48,218 nucleotides of DNA, taken from Chthoniobacterales bacterium. GTDB taxonomy: Bacteria > Verrucomicrobiota > Verrucomicrobiia > Chthoniobacterales > JACTMZ01. The stretch's first letter is position 1. Every line of letters starts with the position of its first letter. This document shows positions 8,724-16,657 of this stretch, one piece after another. Under the pieces are notes generated by a model. It was given only the letters and a program-made list of their open reading frames with translations. It did no database searches and was not told the origin of the DNA. The translations under genes were made by a program, and so were the position numbers. The stretch spans positions 1-48,218 of the forward strand of contig VEQL01000022.1 in the NCBI GenBank assembly GCA_018883245.1, written 5' to 3'.

Positions 8724-10751
8724 TCAGCGGCGGGGACGGATTGAGTAGGAGATCCGCCGCGAGACCCTCCGCAGAGAAGCGATCGGGTCGCGCACAATGC
8801 CGAAAAACCATTTGGGCCAGGTCATCCAGCGAGCAATTTCCGGCGGAGGGACGATCGGGCCAGTGGCACGCCGCGAAGGCTCGCCGACAATGCCGGAAAA
8901 AATCTCGACGTAGTCATCGATCATTCGTCCGAGAGAAAATTTCTCGGCGATGGTGCGTGCGGCAGCCACGGACATTTGCCGACGGTCCGCCGGGTTTCGC
9001 CAAAGCCACTCCAGTCGATCCGCGAAAGCTTCGGTGTCGCCCACCGGCGCGATCAAACCATTCTCGCCTGCGACTATCGCATCAGGCACACCGCTCCGGA
9101 TATCGCTCACCACGGGAACCACGCCGCGGGACATTGCTTCGAGCATTCCGAGGGAAAGACCTTCGAAGGCCGAGGGCAGCAGATAGGCGTCGCACGCGGG
9201 CAGCAATCGGAGCACGTCGGAATTGGAAAGCGTGCCCTTGAAGACGATCTTGCCGACATCGATCAGATCGGCTGCGGCCTCTTCCATGGCTCGCCGGAGT
9301 TCCCCGTCGCCGACAATGGCCAACTCGAAGGGCACTCCCCGTCCGTCGAGCGCGCGGGCGATGGAAATCAAATCAAGCGCCCGCTTTTGGCATTGCACCA
9401 AGCGACCCGTGTAAATGATGCGCAACGGATCACCGGGAAGTCGGTGGCTGCGCGCAGCGCAAAGATCCTCAATCGGGTCCGGCGGAAGCGCGATGCCGTA
9501 GGGAACGGTGTGCATCTTTCCCGAAAATCCGGGAGCAATCGCGCGGAGATGTCCGGTGATCGCGCTGCTGACGCCGACGATGGCATCGCAAGCGTGGCCG
9601 ATGCGGCAAAGATTTTCGTAGTGCCACGGATCGTCGCTGTGCCCGATGCCGACCACCCGGACACGCCCGAAAAGTTGCGGGCAGATGCAGGCGTCGCCAG
9701 TATTGTAATCGGGCACATAGATGCAGGGTGCCAACCGCTCGATATGCTCGATAGCGAGACGCCAGCGATCCGGCCATGGCAGGAAATCACCTACCGATCC
9801 AGGATCCCGGGCTTCGAAGGGAAGATCCGTGGGGGGCGTGAGAGGGCTGGTCGCGGTATTCGGAGACGGACCGTATAACCTGGCGTCGATACCTCGTTCA
9901 CACAGGCCGCGCACCAAAAGGCCGGCGAAGGTATCAACCCCGGTGATGGTCGACGACGATGTTGCCACGATGACCTTGCACTCCGCGAGACTCCCGGACC
10001 AAGACGGAGCAGGTGGGCGGGCCGAGGCGTCGACCAGCGGGGCGTCGGGCCAGGGCACGAGTTTGTTGGCATATTTGACGTCGCGGTGGCCGTGACACCG
10101 TGTGATTTTTTCCGCACCTGATGTCTTTCTCGGAGGCGGGACGAGCAAGCCGCGGCGGCGGACAAACCCGCCACGGGAAGAACGTTCCTCGATCCGATCG
10201 AGGAGAGAGACATATTTTGCCACCGTATCCTCGGACAAACGACCCTCCTCGCCCGCTACGGGAATGCAGACGAGACGGGTCTTCAGGAAAGGAAATCTGC
10301 GGGCGAGTTGCTGCTCCAAGGGACCGCTTCCCGCGATGACCGCATCCAGGTAACGGCCGAGGCGCGCGAACTGCCTGATCTCCGCTTCGCTTCCGCAACC
10401 AACGAAGCCGATTGCCTTCACATTCCGCGAGAGCCGTGGCACGACGACGTTATAACGCCAATCATCCGGCATCAGGTAAAAGCACGGCGCCCGTTCCTCC
10501 AAATATCTCTCCAACGCCTCCCACCGCTGGCCCCATGTGTCATCCGACCCGACCGGAAGGCGCTCGCAAATCAAGGACGGCGACTTGAGAAGACTGGGCG
10601 CCGAAGAACTGCCATTCCCACGATCTATTCCGGTCAGCAGGAGCTTCGCATCATGGCCTCGGTCTACCAATCCACCTGCCAAGAACTCCGGGAAAGCGAT
10701 CGTTTCTCGCCGACTTAAAGTCGAGATTCCGAGGATCACTCTATGCGGCAT
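8724..10751 (-). CDS. Tandem-domain glycosyltransferase (two GT-B acceptor domains, one GT4 donor domain), copy 1
   Basis: This 675-residue protein (ATG 10751) is much longer than a normal GT4 enzyme. Residues ~255-640 are a full GT4: acceptor Rossmann fold from VIVATSSSTITGVDTFAG, then IIYTGRLVQCQKRALDL and the E-x7-E signature EGLSLGMLEAMSRG. Residues 1-215 look like a second copy of the acceptor domain without a donor half: VILGISTLSRRETIAFPEFL parallels the later strand-loop, YLEERAPCFYL parallels HIERLAPCIYV, and RLGRYLDAVIAGSGPL parallels RIGHACDAIVGVSSAI. The function of the extra domain is unknown; protein-protein or glycan docking is possible. A full paralogue with the same design lies at 16628-18619. 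The gene is first in the minus-strand operon. Confidence 0.88.
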   Translation of the reverse strand: MPHRVILGISTLSRRETIAFPEFLAGGLVDRGHDAKLLLTGIDRGNGSSSAPSLLKSPSLICERLPVGSDDTWGQRWEALERYLEERAPCFYLMPDDWRYNVVVPRLSRNVKAIGFVGCGSEAEIRQFARLGRYLDAVIAGSGPLEQQLARRFPFLKTRLVCIPVAGEEGRLSEDTVAKYVSLLDRIEERSSRGGFVRRRGLLVPPPRKTSGAEKITRCHGHRDVKYANKLVPWPDAPLVDASARPPAPSWSGSLAECKVIVATSSSTITGVDTFAGLLVRGLCERGIDARLYGPSPNTATSPLTPPTDLPFEARDPGSVGDFLPWPDRWRLAIEHIERLAPCIYVPDYNTGDACICPQLFGRVRVVGIGHSDDPWHYENLCRIGHACDAIVGVSSAITGHLRAIAPGFSGKMHTVPYGIALPPDPIEDLCAARSHRLPGDPLRIIYTGRLVQCQKRALDLISIARALDGRGVPFELAIVGDGELRRAMEEAAADLIDVGKIVFKGTLSNSDVLRLLPACDAYLLPSAFEGLSLGMLEAMSRGVVPVVSDIRSGVPDAIVAGENGLIAPVGDTEAFADRLEWLWRNPADRRQMSVAAARTIAEKFSLGRMIDDYVEIFSGIVGEPSRRATGPIVPPPEIARWMTWPKWFFGIVRDPIASLRRVSRRISYSIRPRR

Positions 10752-10848
10752 GGGATAGAGGGAGAAGGAAGCACGATCCGCGAGTCATCGTAAAATTCAA
10801 TATTTCCCACGAAGAGATCGATGCCAATAAAAAGCAAGAGCCTGTGGA

Positions 10849-11036
10849 GGCTTGTTTTCTCGGGATGTCGGGAATTCTGTGAGTCTCCCATCCATGAAAT
10901 GTTTGCGCCTACCCAGCCAGTTCATTCGGACCATCACTGCCGTTCTTTTTGTTGGAGGTGCCGCCTAATCAGCCGAGGCCTCACGGTTCCTCGGGAGACG
11001 GACCAAGACATCGATCTGAAATTCCGCAACGGCTAG
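10849..11036 (+). pseudogene. Degenerate 5' end of a GT87 gene (duplicate of 29939-31120)
   Basis: DNA from the ATG at 10894 closely follows the first ~140 bases of the intact GT87 gene at 29939. The encoded start is MKCLRLPSQFIR against MKRLRLPSPFIW. The copy then meets a TAA stop and a frame change before recovering ETDQDIDLKFRN against QTDQDIDLKLRN. Similarity also runs upstream of the ATG (GGGAATTCTGTGA against GGGAATCTGTGA), so a promoter/leader segment was duplicated as well. Nothing recognisable of the remaining ~350 codons is left. The rest of the 10752-11152 gap holds no gene I can support; 11037-11152 is open in one frame but matches nothing I recognise. Confidence 0.8.
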
Positions 11037-11152
11037 CAGGATAATTTCCCGTGACGGCACCTATCGCATCAATGAAAACAGCAACGGGAAGGGATACACC
11101 GACATTTCCGCACACCGGAACGCGCCCAAGAGATTCGACATGACCGCAGGGT

Positions 11153-12247
11153 TCAGGCGTGTTTGCGCGAGGCGACGATCCCGACGAAAAGCATCAGCAG
11201 CGCGACGACAGCCGCGACTATCAGGCGCGGCTCCAGATACTCCTTGAAAGGGCCCAAGGCAAGCAGCGCGCCGCCGAGGAAGCAGGCCATCCAGATACTC
11301 GAAATAGCGCCGAGTTCCGCTCCGGCACTGCGTTGTCTGGCCGTCGCGCAGAACCGCAAAATACCAATGGTCAGACCGCCGCCTGTAGCCGCACCGCAAA
11401 GCGCAGCGCCAGCAAGTTGCAAGGCTCCGAATGCTGGAGCGAACACAAGCACAAGCGCGACGACGAGCGCGGAAGCACCCGCGCCGAGAACAACAGTCCG
11501 CCCCGGCACACGCCCGGCGGGAACAAGCCGTGCGATCACCAGACAAGCAGCCATGGCGCATGCGAAAACAAGAAATGGACGAGGAAGAATCGGCGTTTCT
11601 TTGGTGGTGTCCGCCACCACAAAAGTGGTGACAAGAAGTCCGCTCACGATGGCAATACCTGCGATGAACACCTTCCACCACCGCGCATAGGGCGCACGGT
11701 TCGATTCCGAAAAACCGTGCCAGAGCCCGTGCATGGCGTTCATCCCAATCAAGGAAGTAGCGGGAAGAGAGTCGGGTAAAAACAATACCGATAAAATCAA
11801 AGCGACGATCGGGACGAGCAGCGTCACCGCGGGCGAGTAAAGGCCAAGAACCAGCATGCTGCCGCCAAAGAAGGCGCACGCAACGACACCACGCGCAAGA
11901 TTGCCAGATCGCTGCTCCCGTGAGTCGAAGGTGAACGCGATGGCCAGGGGAAGACCCGCCGTGACCAGGCCATTCACCACGGAAAAAATAAATTGCTGCG
12001 GTAAAGCCAAGCGCAAATAACCCACTGCGGCGGCAACCAATGTGGCAACGAGCGAGTAAATAATGGCTTTGCGGCGACCAATGCGGTCTGAAACTGCACC
12101 CCAGACCGGAAGCGCCACAATCTGGCAAGTCATGAAGGCAAGAAGAGCCAACGACGTCCCCTGATGCACCAGAAAAGCGCCGTGCGTCGCGGCGACCATT
12201 GCCAGAGCAGCGATAGAAACAATGTTAGCTGGCAGTGAGCGACCCAA
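11153..12247 (-). CDS. MFS transporter
   Basis: This major facilitator superfamily protein has about 364 residues and about 11-12 hydrophobic helices. The cytoplasmic loop-2/3 signature is present as WGAVSDRIGRRKA, matching G-x-x-x-D-R-x-G-R-R. The protein is somewhat short for the family (~400). The only early start is TTG 12247, since an in-frame stop lies just upstream at 12260-12262; ATG 12199 is the next choice. The N-terminus may therefore be trimmed by one helix. It is divergent from the acyltransferase gene across 139 bases. The substrate is unknown. Its position inside the glycan locus hints at export of a precursor or small molecule but does not prove it. Confidence 0.8.
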   Translation of the reverse strand: MGRSLPANIVSIAALAMVAATHGAFLVHQGTSLALLAFMTCQIVALPVWGAVSDRIGRRKAIIYSLVATLVAAAVGYLRLALPQQFIFSVVNGLVTAGLPLAIAFTFDSREQRSGNLARGVVACAFFGGSMLVLGLYSPAVTLLVPIVALILSVLFLPDSLPATSLIGMNAMHGLWHGFSESNRAPYARWWKVFIAGIAIVSGLLVTTFVVADTTKETPILPRPFLVFACAMAACLVIARLVPAGRVPGRTVVLGAGASALVVALVLVFAPAFGALQLAGAALCGAATGGGLTIGILRFCATARQRSAGAELGAISSIWMACFLGGALLALGPFKEYLEPRLIVAAVVALLMLFVGIVASRKHA

Positions 12248-12386
12248 GAAATTTACGATCTACAACAGACGTTCATCTGGCAACTTTCTTCGACCGCCGC
12301 TGAATATTGGACAACGGCGTAAACAACGGCGCATCCGAATAAATTTTTCCAGAGGGAAACCCCATCCACTCGCAGCCGGGCTCATC

Positions 12387-14354
12387 ATGACCAGCGAACG
12401 CACAAAGGCAAACAAGGGAGGCTTTGCCTACCGCCCCGATATCGACGGGTTGCGGGCAGTGGCGGTCATTGCGGTGATGTTGTATCACGCTTTTCCAGGT
12501 ATTTTCCGTGGGGGGTTCTGCGGCGTGGATGTTTTTTTTGTCATCTCCGGATTTCTCATCACGGGGCTCATTCTGGCGGACATCGACGTCGGACAGTTCT
12601 CGCTCGGAAATTTTTATGCGCGACGAATCCGACGGATTTTCCCGGCGCTGGCCGTCGTGCTGATCCTGTGCCTGCTCGGAGGTCATCGCATGCTGTTGCC
12701 GGAAGAATTCCATCTGCTGGGCCAGCACGTCGTGGCCAGTGTCGGTTTTTTTGAAAATGTGCTGCTGGAGCGAACCGTCGGGTATTTTGCGACCGCCGCC
12801 GAAAAGCTGCCTTTGCTGCACCTGTGGTCGCTTGCGGTCGAGGAGCAGTTCTACCTTGTCTTTCCGCTCGTCGTTCTGACTGCCGTCCGGTTGCGGTGGC
12901 GCTTGTCGTGGTTTCTTGGCGCGGTGCTCCTGCTTTCTTTCGCGGCGAATGTGTGGATATCCCACCGCAACCCGAATGCGGTTTTCTATCTCGCTTGGTA
13001 TCGCGTCTGGGAGTTGCTGGCGGGTTCGCTTCTCGCCCTGCTCTGGCGAGGCGGCAAGCTGCCCGCAAACAAGCCAACCGCAAACGTCCTGTCGGTCTGC
13101 GGCGCGATCGGGCTCGCCGTGTCGCTGGCCTGGCTCAACCCGTCCATGGTTTACCCAAGCTGGCGAGCTGCCGTTCCCGTGGCATCAACCGTTCTCCTTA
13201 TCGCCGCAGGGCCGGACACTTGGTTCAACCGTCGATTGCTCTCGATCAAAGTGCTGGTGGGCATAGGTCTTGTGAGCTATCCGCTCTACCTTTTCCATTG
13301 GCCCCTTCTTTCCTTCCTGCACATCCGCGACGGGGATGTGTTTTACCATTCTTCTGGCGGTCGCATCGCTGCGTTGATGACTGCAACCGTCTTGGCGGTT
13401 TTGACCTATGCCTTCATCGAGCGTCCAATCCGTCGAACGAGGGGCTGGCGGATGGTGGCGATGCTTTGCTTGGTCATGGCAGGCATCGGCTTGTGCGGCG
13501 AGTTGATCCGGCGCGGCCTTGTTCCCAACGGCAACGATTCTCCCGGCGTCCTGCGAGTCACAACCGCTCTGGCGGACAAAACATTTGCGAGCCTGCCGAA
13601 AGGCATCTCCACAGAACCCAACGTCTGGAGGGTCGGGGGCACAGGGCGAACAACACTTTTCTGCGGCGACAGCATGGCGCTACAGCATCTGCCGCGACTC
13701 ATACGCCTTTTGGAGAATTCCCCAGAATCCGGCCGTGGAGCGATGGTGTTGGCCGACGGTGGCATGGCGCCCATTCCGGGATTCCGCAATCCCATCGTGA
13801 ACAAGAATGGTGGTGTGCTGGAGACACGGTTACAGCGCGCCATCGATGAGGATGCATCCATTGACAGGGTGGTTCTCCTCGGGAACTGGCTTGCATACTT
13901 CGGTCCAAATTCCTTGTGCTCGGTGGACGGTCAATCCGTCGCTCAAGAGCCCGGACGTCGCGCCGCCGCGGCTGCTCTTGAAAAACTCATGCGCAGCTTG
14001 GTCGCGCGCGGCAAGCATGTGACGCTCGTTCTTGGATTCCCGCAGCACAGCCGACTCGATCCGATGACATTTCTGCACCGCGGTCTCGACGGTGTTGGGG
14101 CCGTGACTCCTCCCACGGTGCTTCGCCAGGATGTCTTGAGCGAGCGTGCAAGTGGTTGCGAGTGGCTCTTGGAAATTGCAGAGATTGCCAAAGGACTTGG
14201 TGTCGAGGTGATCGATCCGATGGACTTTCTGTGCCCCGATGGAATCTGCTTGGTTGAGAACAACGATGGCCCCATTCGTCACGATTCGAACCATCTGCGA
14301 GCAAACTATGTCCGCGAGCACCTCACCTTCCTCGACCATCTGCTCGCCCCGTGA
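12387..14354 (+). CDS. Acyltransferase-3 / SGNH-domain glycan O-acyltransferase (OafA/OatA-like)
   Basis: The protein has 655 residues from ATG 12387. The first ~380 form the acyltransferase-3 membrane domain: YRPDIDGLRAVAVIAVMLYH, GVDVFFVISGFLITG and WSLAVEEQFYLVFPL are near-invariant family signatures. They are followed by multiple membrane spans. The C-terminal ~240 residues form an SGNH esterase-like domain facing the periplasm, with block I as CGDSMALQHL and the catalytic Asp/His pair in RHDSNHLRANYV. Proteins of this design move acetyl (or other acyl) groups across the membrane and transfer them to O-antigen, peptidoglycan or exopolysaccharide. The location between two glycan-export modules suggests it decorates their product. 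The 14355-14513 interval after it holds nothing I recognise. Confidence 0.92.
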   Translation: MTSERTKANKGGFAYRPDIDGLRAVAVIAVMLYHAFPGIFRGGFCGVDVFFVISGFLITGLILADIDVGQFSLGNFYARRIRRIFPALAVVLILCLLGGHRMLLPEEFHLLGQHVVASVGFFENVLLERTVGYFATAAEKLPLLHLWSLAVEEQFYLVFPLVVLTAVRLRWRLSWFLGAVLLLSFAANVWISHRNPNAVFYLAWYRVWELLAGSLLALLWRGGKLPANKPTANVLSVCGAIGLAVSLAWLNPSMVYPSWRAAVPVASTVLLIAAGPDTWFNRRLLSIKVLVGIGLVSYPLYLFHWPLLSFLHIRDGDVFYHSSGGRIAALMTATVLAVLTYAFIERPIRRTRGWRMVAMLCLVMAGIGLCGELIRRGLVPNGNDSPGVLRVTTALADKTFASLPKGISTEPNVWRVGGTGRTTLFCGDSMALQHLPRLIRLLENSPESGRGAMVLADGGMAPIPGFRNPIVNKNGGVLETRLQRAIDEDASIDRVVLLGNWLAYFGPNSLCSVDGQSVAQEPGRRAAAAALEKLMRSLVARGKHVTLVLGFPQHSRLDPMTFLHRGLDGVGAVTPPTVLRQDVLSERASGCEWLLEIAEIAKGLGVEVIDPMDFLCPDGICLVENNDGPIRHDSNHLRANYVREHLTFLDHLLAP

Positions 14355-14513
14355 AGCGTGGTCGCGAAACGTTTTCACCCCCACGACTAAAACACGTGCG
14401 CAGCAGCTTCTGCCACGCTGGACGCGACAGCTATTGGCGATTACTTTGAGCGCGCTGTTAACACCGCAAGCCAAGCCTCGCTCAAAGCCCAACGATAGCA
14501 GCTAAGCTTCCCG

Positions 14514-15344
14514 ATGGTAATCAACGACTCCGAAAGCCGACTGCGGCATCCGCTCGATTTTTTGGGAGGCTTTGTGCGCGATCTCTTCGCGTCGCGGTTT
14601 GCGACAAGCACGCTTCTGAAAAGAAATCTTGCCCTGCGTTACCGCTATTCCTCCTTGGGAATCTTGTGGGCCGTGGCCCCGCCGTTGGTGACCGCCGGGG
14701 CCATAACTCTCGGTCGGAGATTTGACCTTTTCAGCGCAGGGGGGCCGGGAGTGCCTCTCGTTTATTACGCGGTTTTCGGTGTTGCTATGGCCCAGACGTT
14801 CCTCGAATCGATGAATATGATGAAGGGCATCTTCGCGACGAATCGTCAACTTCTCGCCCGCGACAACATGCCACTGGAAGGGATCATTGCCTCGTCGCTT
14901 TGCGAGGAAGTTTTCCATACGGCTGTCCGCATGGCCGTGGTGTGCTTGGGATTTGCTTTCGGCCTGAAACCGTCCATTGCCACCTTCCCGTTGGTCTTTG
15001 TCGGGTTTCTCGGGCTTGTTTTCGCGGGTGCGGGCATCGGTCTGCTCATCGCGCCCATCGCCAGGTTCAAGGGTGACATCGACAAGGCGATGGCGGTTTT
15101 TCCGTGGATCTTTTTTGCCGTCACACCGATCTTTGTTCGCTCGGGTGGCCAAGGATTTTTACACACCATTTACGCCTGGAATCCTGCCGCGTGGGTTTTT
15201 GACGGTGTTCGCGCTGCGGCCTTTGGTGGATCAGGATCGCTCTGGGCAGCGGGCTTATCGCTGCCTTTCGGGTTGGCACTTTTTGTCGCGGGATGCCTCT
15301 GGTGCCGCGTGGCTAGACCTTACGTCGTGGAACGCTCCGTTTAG
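14514..15344 (+). CDS. ABC-2 type polysaccharide export permease (Wzm-like), second copy
   Basis: This 276-residue integral membrane protein starts at ATG 14514. LLKRNLALRYRYSSLGILWA is the Wzm/TagG-type entry into the first membrane helix. Further spans follow, and the C-terminal part has the conserved NPAAWVFDGVR segment. It pairs with the ATPase gene that starts 11 bases after its stop, and together they make a second ABC glycan exporter. Sequence similarity to the first permease (5590-6444) is limited to family features. The two exporters therefore probably handle different glycans or are anciently diverged, unlike the near-matching glycosyltransferase and UbiA pairs. Confidence 0.9.
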   Translation: MVINDSESRLRHPLDFLGGFVRDLFASRFATSTLLKRNLALRYRYSSLGILWAVAPPLVTAGAITLGRRFDLFSAGGPGVPLVYYAVFGVAMAQTFLESMNMMKGIFATNRQLLARDNMPLEGIIASSLCEEVFHTAVRMAVVCLGFAFGLKPSIATFPLVFVGFLGLVFAGAGIGLLIAPIARFKGDIDKAMAVFPWIFFAVTPIFVRSGGQGFLHTIYAWNPAAWVFDGVRAAAFGGSGSLWAAGLSLPFGLALFVAGCLWCRVARPYVVERSV

Positions 15345-15355
15345 AAACAAAGTCC

Positions 15356-16657
15356 ATGTCCGCGCCGATTCTCGAGGTCTCCGCTTTGTCGAAGAAGTTC
15401 TGCCGCGACCCGCATTTCGGGTTGAGATATTTCCTGCAAGACGTTGGCCGCGAAATACGCTGGCGATCACCATTACCGCAATTGCGGGCGCAAGAATTCT
15501 GGGCGCTGCGCGACGTGAGTTTCTCGATGCAATCCGGCGAGGTGCTCGGAGTTATCGGGCATAACGGCGCGGGAAAAAGCACTCTGATCAATTTGTTGGC
15601 CGGAGTCATGCGCCCGACCACGGGCCGAGTGACTTTGCATACGAAGAGGGTCGCCCTCGTCGAGCACGGGGGCGGACTCGACCCATCGCTCACGGGACGG
15701 GAGAACGCGCGCAACCGGCTCGTTCTGCACGGTTGTCATGGAAAATCATTGCCTGAAAAAGAACGCGGCGTGATCGAGTTCGCCGAGATCGGCTCCTTCA
15801 TCGATGCCCCGGTCGGAACCTACAGCCTCGGCATGCGCCAGCGATTGGCCTTCTCGATCTACACGCAACTCGAACCGGAGTTGTTCATCATCGACGAGGC
15901 TTTGAGCGGAGGGGATCTGCGCTTCAGCCGCAAGTTTTCGGCGTTCCTCAAGACTTACGTGAAAAATGGCGGCAGCATACTCCTGTGCTCCCATTCGCTG
16001 CCTTCGATCCAGTGGCTCTGCCCCCGAAGTATCCTGCTGGATGGCGGCAAACTCCTCGCCGAGGGGCCAACCACCGACGTTATAGACGCCTACCAAAAGC
16101 TCTGTGAAGATCGGGACAAGCGCAAACAGGTCGGATCGAAAAACGCACATGCGTCGCATGCACGCGAGAGCAGCCCCGAGGAAGTGAGGATCCTGAATGT
16201 GTCCGCCACGGGCGCCGATGGAGGCGCTATTGTCCCGCGCTGCGGGGTGCAGATCCGGGTGACTTTCGACAGCCCTCGCCCCATGGGCAACCTGTGCTGC
16301 AGCATCGAAATCGGAAACGCGGCGGTCTTCCCCATCTCGGTTCTGCACGGGGGTTTGGAGGATGACCTCCAGCTTTGCGCCGGCTCAAGCACCATGACTT
16401 TCCGCATTCCATCCCTGCCTTTGACCGCCGGCACCTATCGCGCCCAAGTTCTTCTCGTGGAAAAGGACAATGCTGTGCCTGTCGCGCGCTATGGTTTTGA
16501 TGGTCCTGCTTGCGAGTTTGTGGTGACCAAGGAGCCGGATTTGATGTCCAACATGGCCGCCTACCGGAACTACCTTCTGAATATCGAACACGAATGGTCC
16601 ATTGAATCGGGGAATGCACCCGCCGAACTAACCCCCGGAACGCAGCAGCCGTTGTGA
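15356..16657 (+). CDS. Polysaccharide ABC exporter ATPase with Wzt-type C-terminal domain, second copy
   Basis: This 433-residue ATPase partners the permease at 14514-15344. Walker A is GHNGAGKST (68-76), the signature loop is YSLGMRQRLA, and Walker B is LFIIDEALSGGD, where most Wzt proteins have DEVLAVGD. EHGGGLDPSLTGREN is typical of polysaccharide exporters. Residues ~280-410 form a beta-rich C-terminal domain like the Wzt glycan-recognition module. Its final ~10 codons overlap, on the opposite strand, the 3' end of the tandem-domain glycosyltransferase gene (30 bases), so the two transcripts converge through coding sequence. Role: ATP-driven export of a lipid-linked polymer. Confidence 0.92.
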   Translation: MSAPILEVSALSKKFCRDPHFGLRYFLQDVGREIRWRSPLPQLRAQEFWALRDVSFSMQSGEVLGVIGHNGAGKSTLINLLAGVMRPTTGRVTLHTKRVALVEHGGGLDPSLTGRENARNRLVLHGCHGKSLPEKERGVIEFAEIGSFIDAPVGTYSLGMRQRLAFSIYTQLEPELFIIDEALSGGDLRFSRKFSAFLKTYVKNGGSILLCSHSLPSIQWLCPRSILLDGGKLLAEGPTTDVIDAYQKLCEDRDKRKQVGSKNAHASHARESSPEEVRILNVSATGADGGAIVPRCGVQIRVTFDSPRPMGNLCCSIEIGNAAVFPISVLHGGLEDDLQLCAGSSTMTFRIPSLPLTAGTYRAQVLLVEKDNAVPVARYGFDGPACEFVVTKEPDLMSNMAAYRNYLLNIEHEWSIESGNAPAELTPGTQQPL

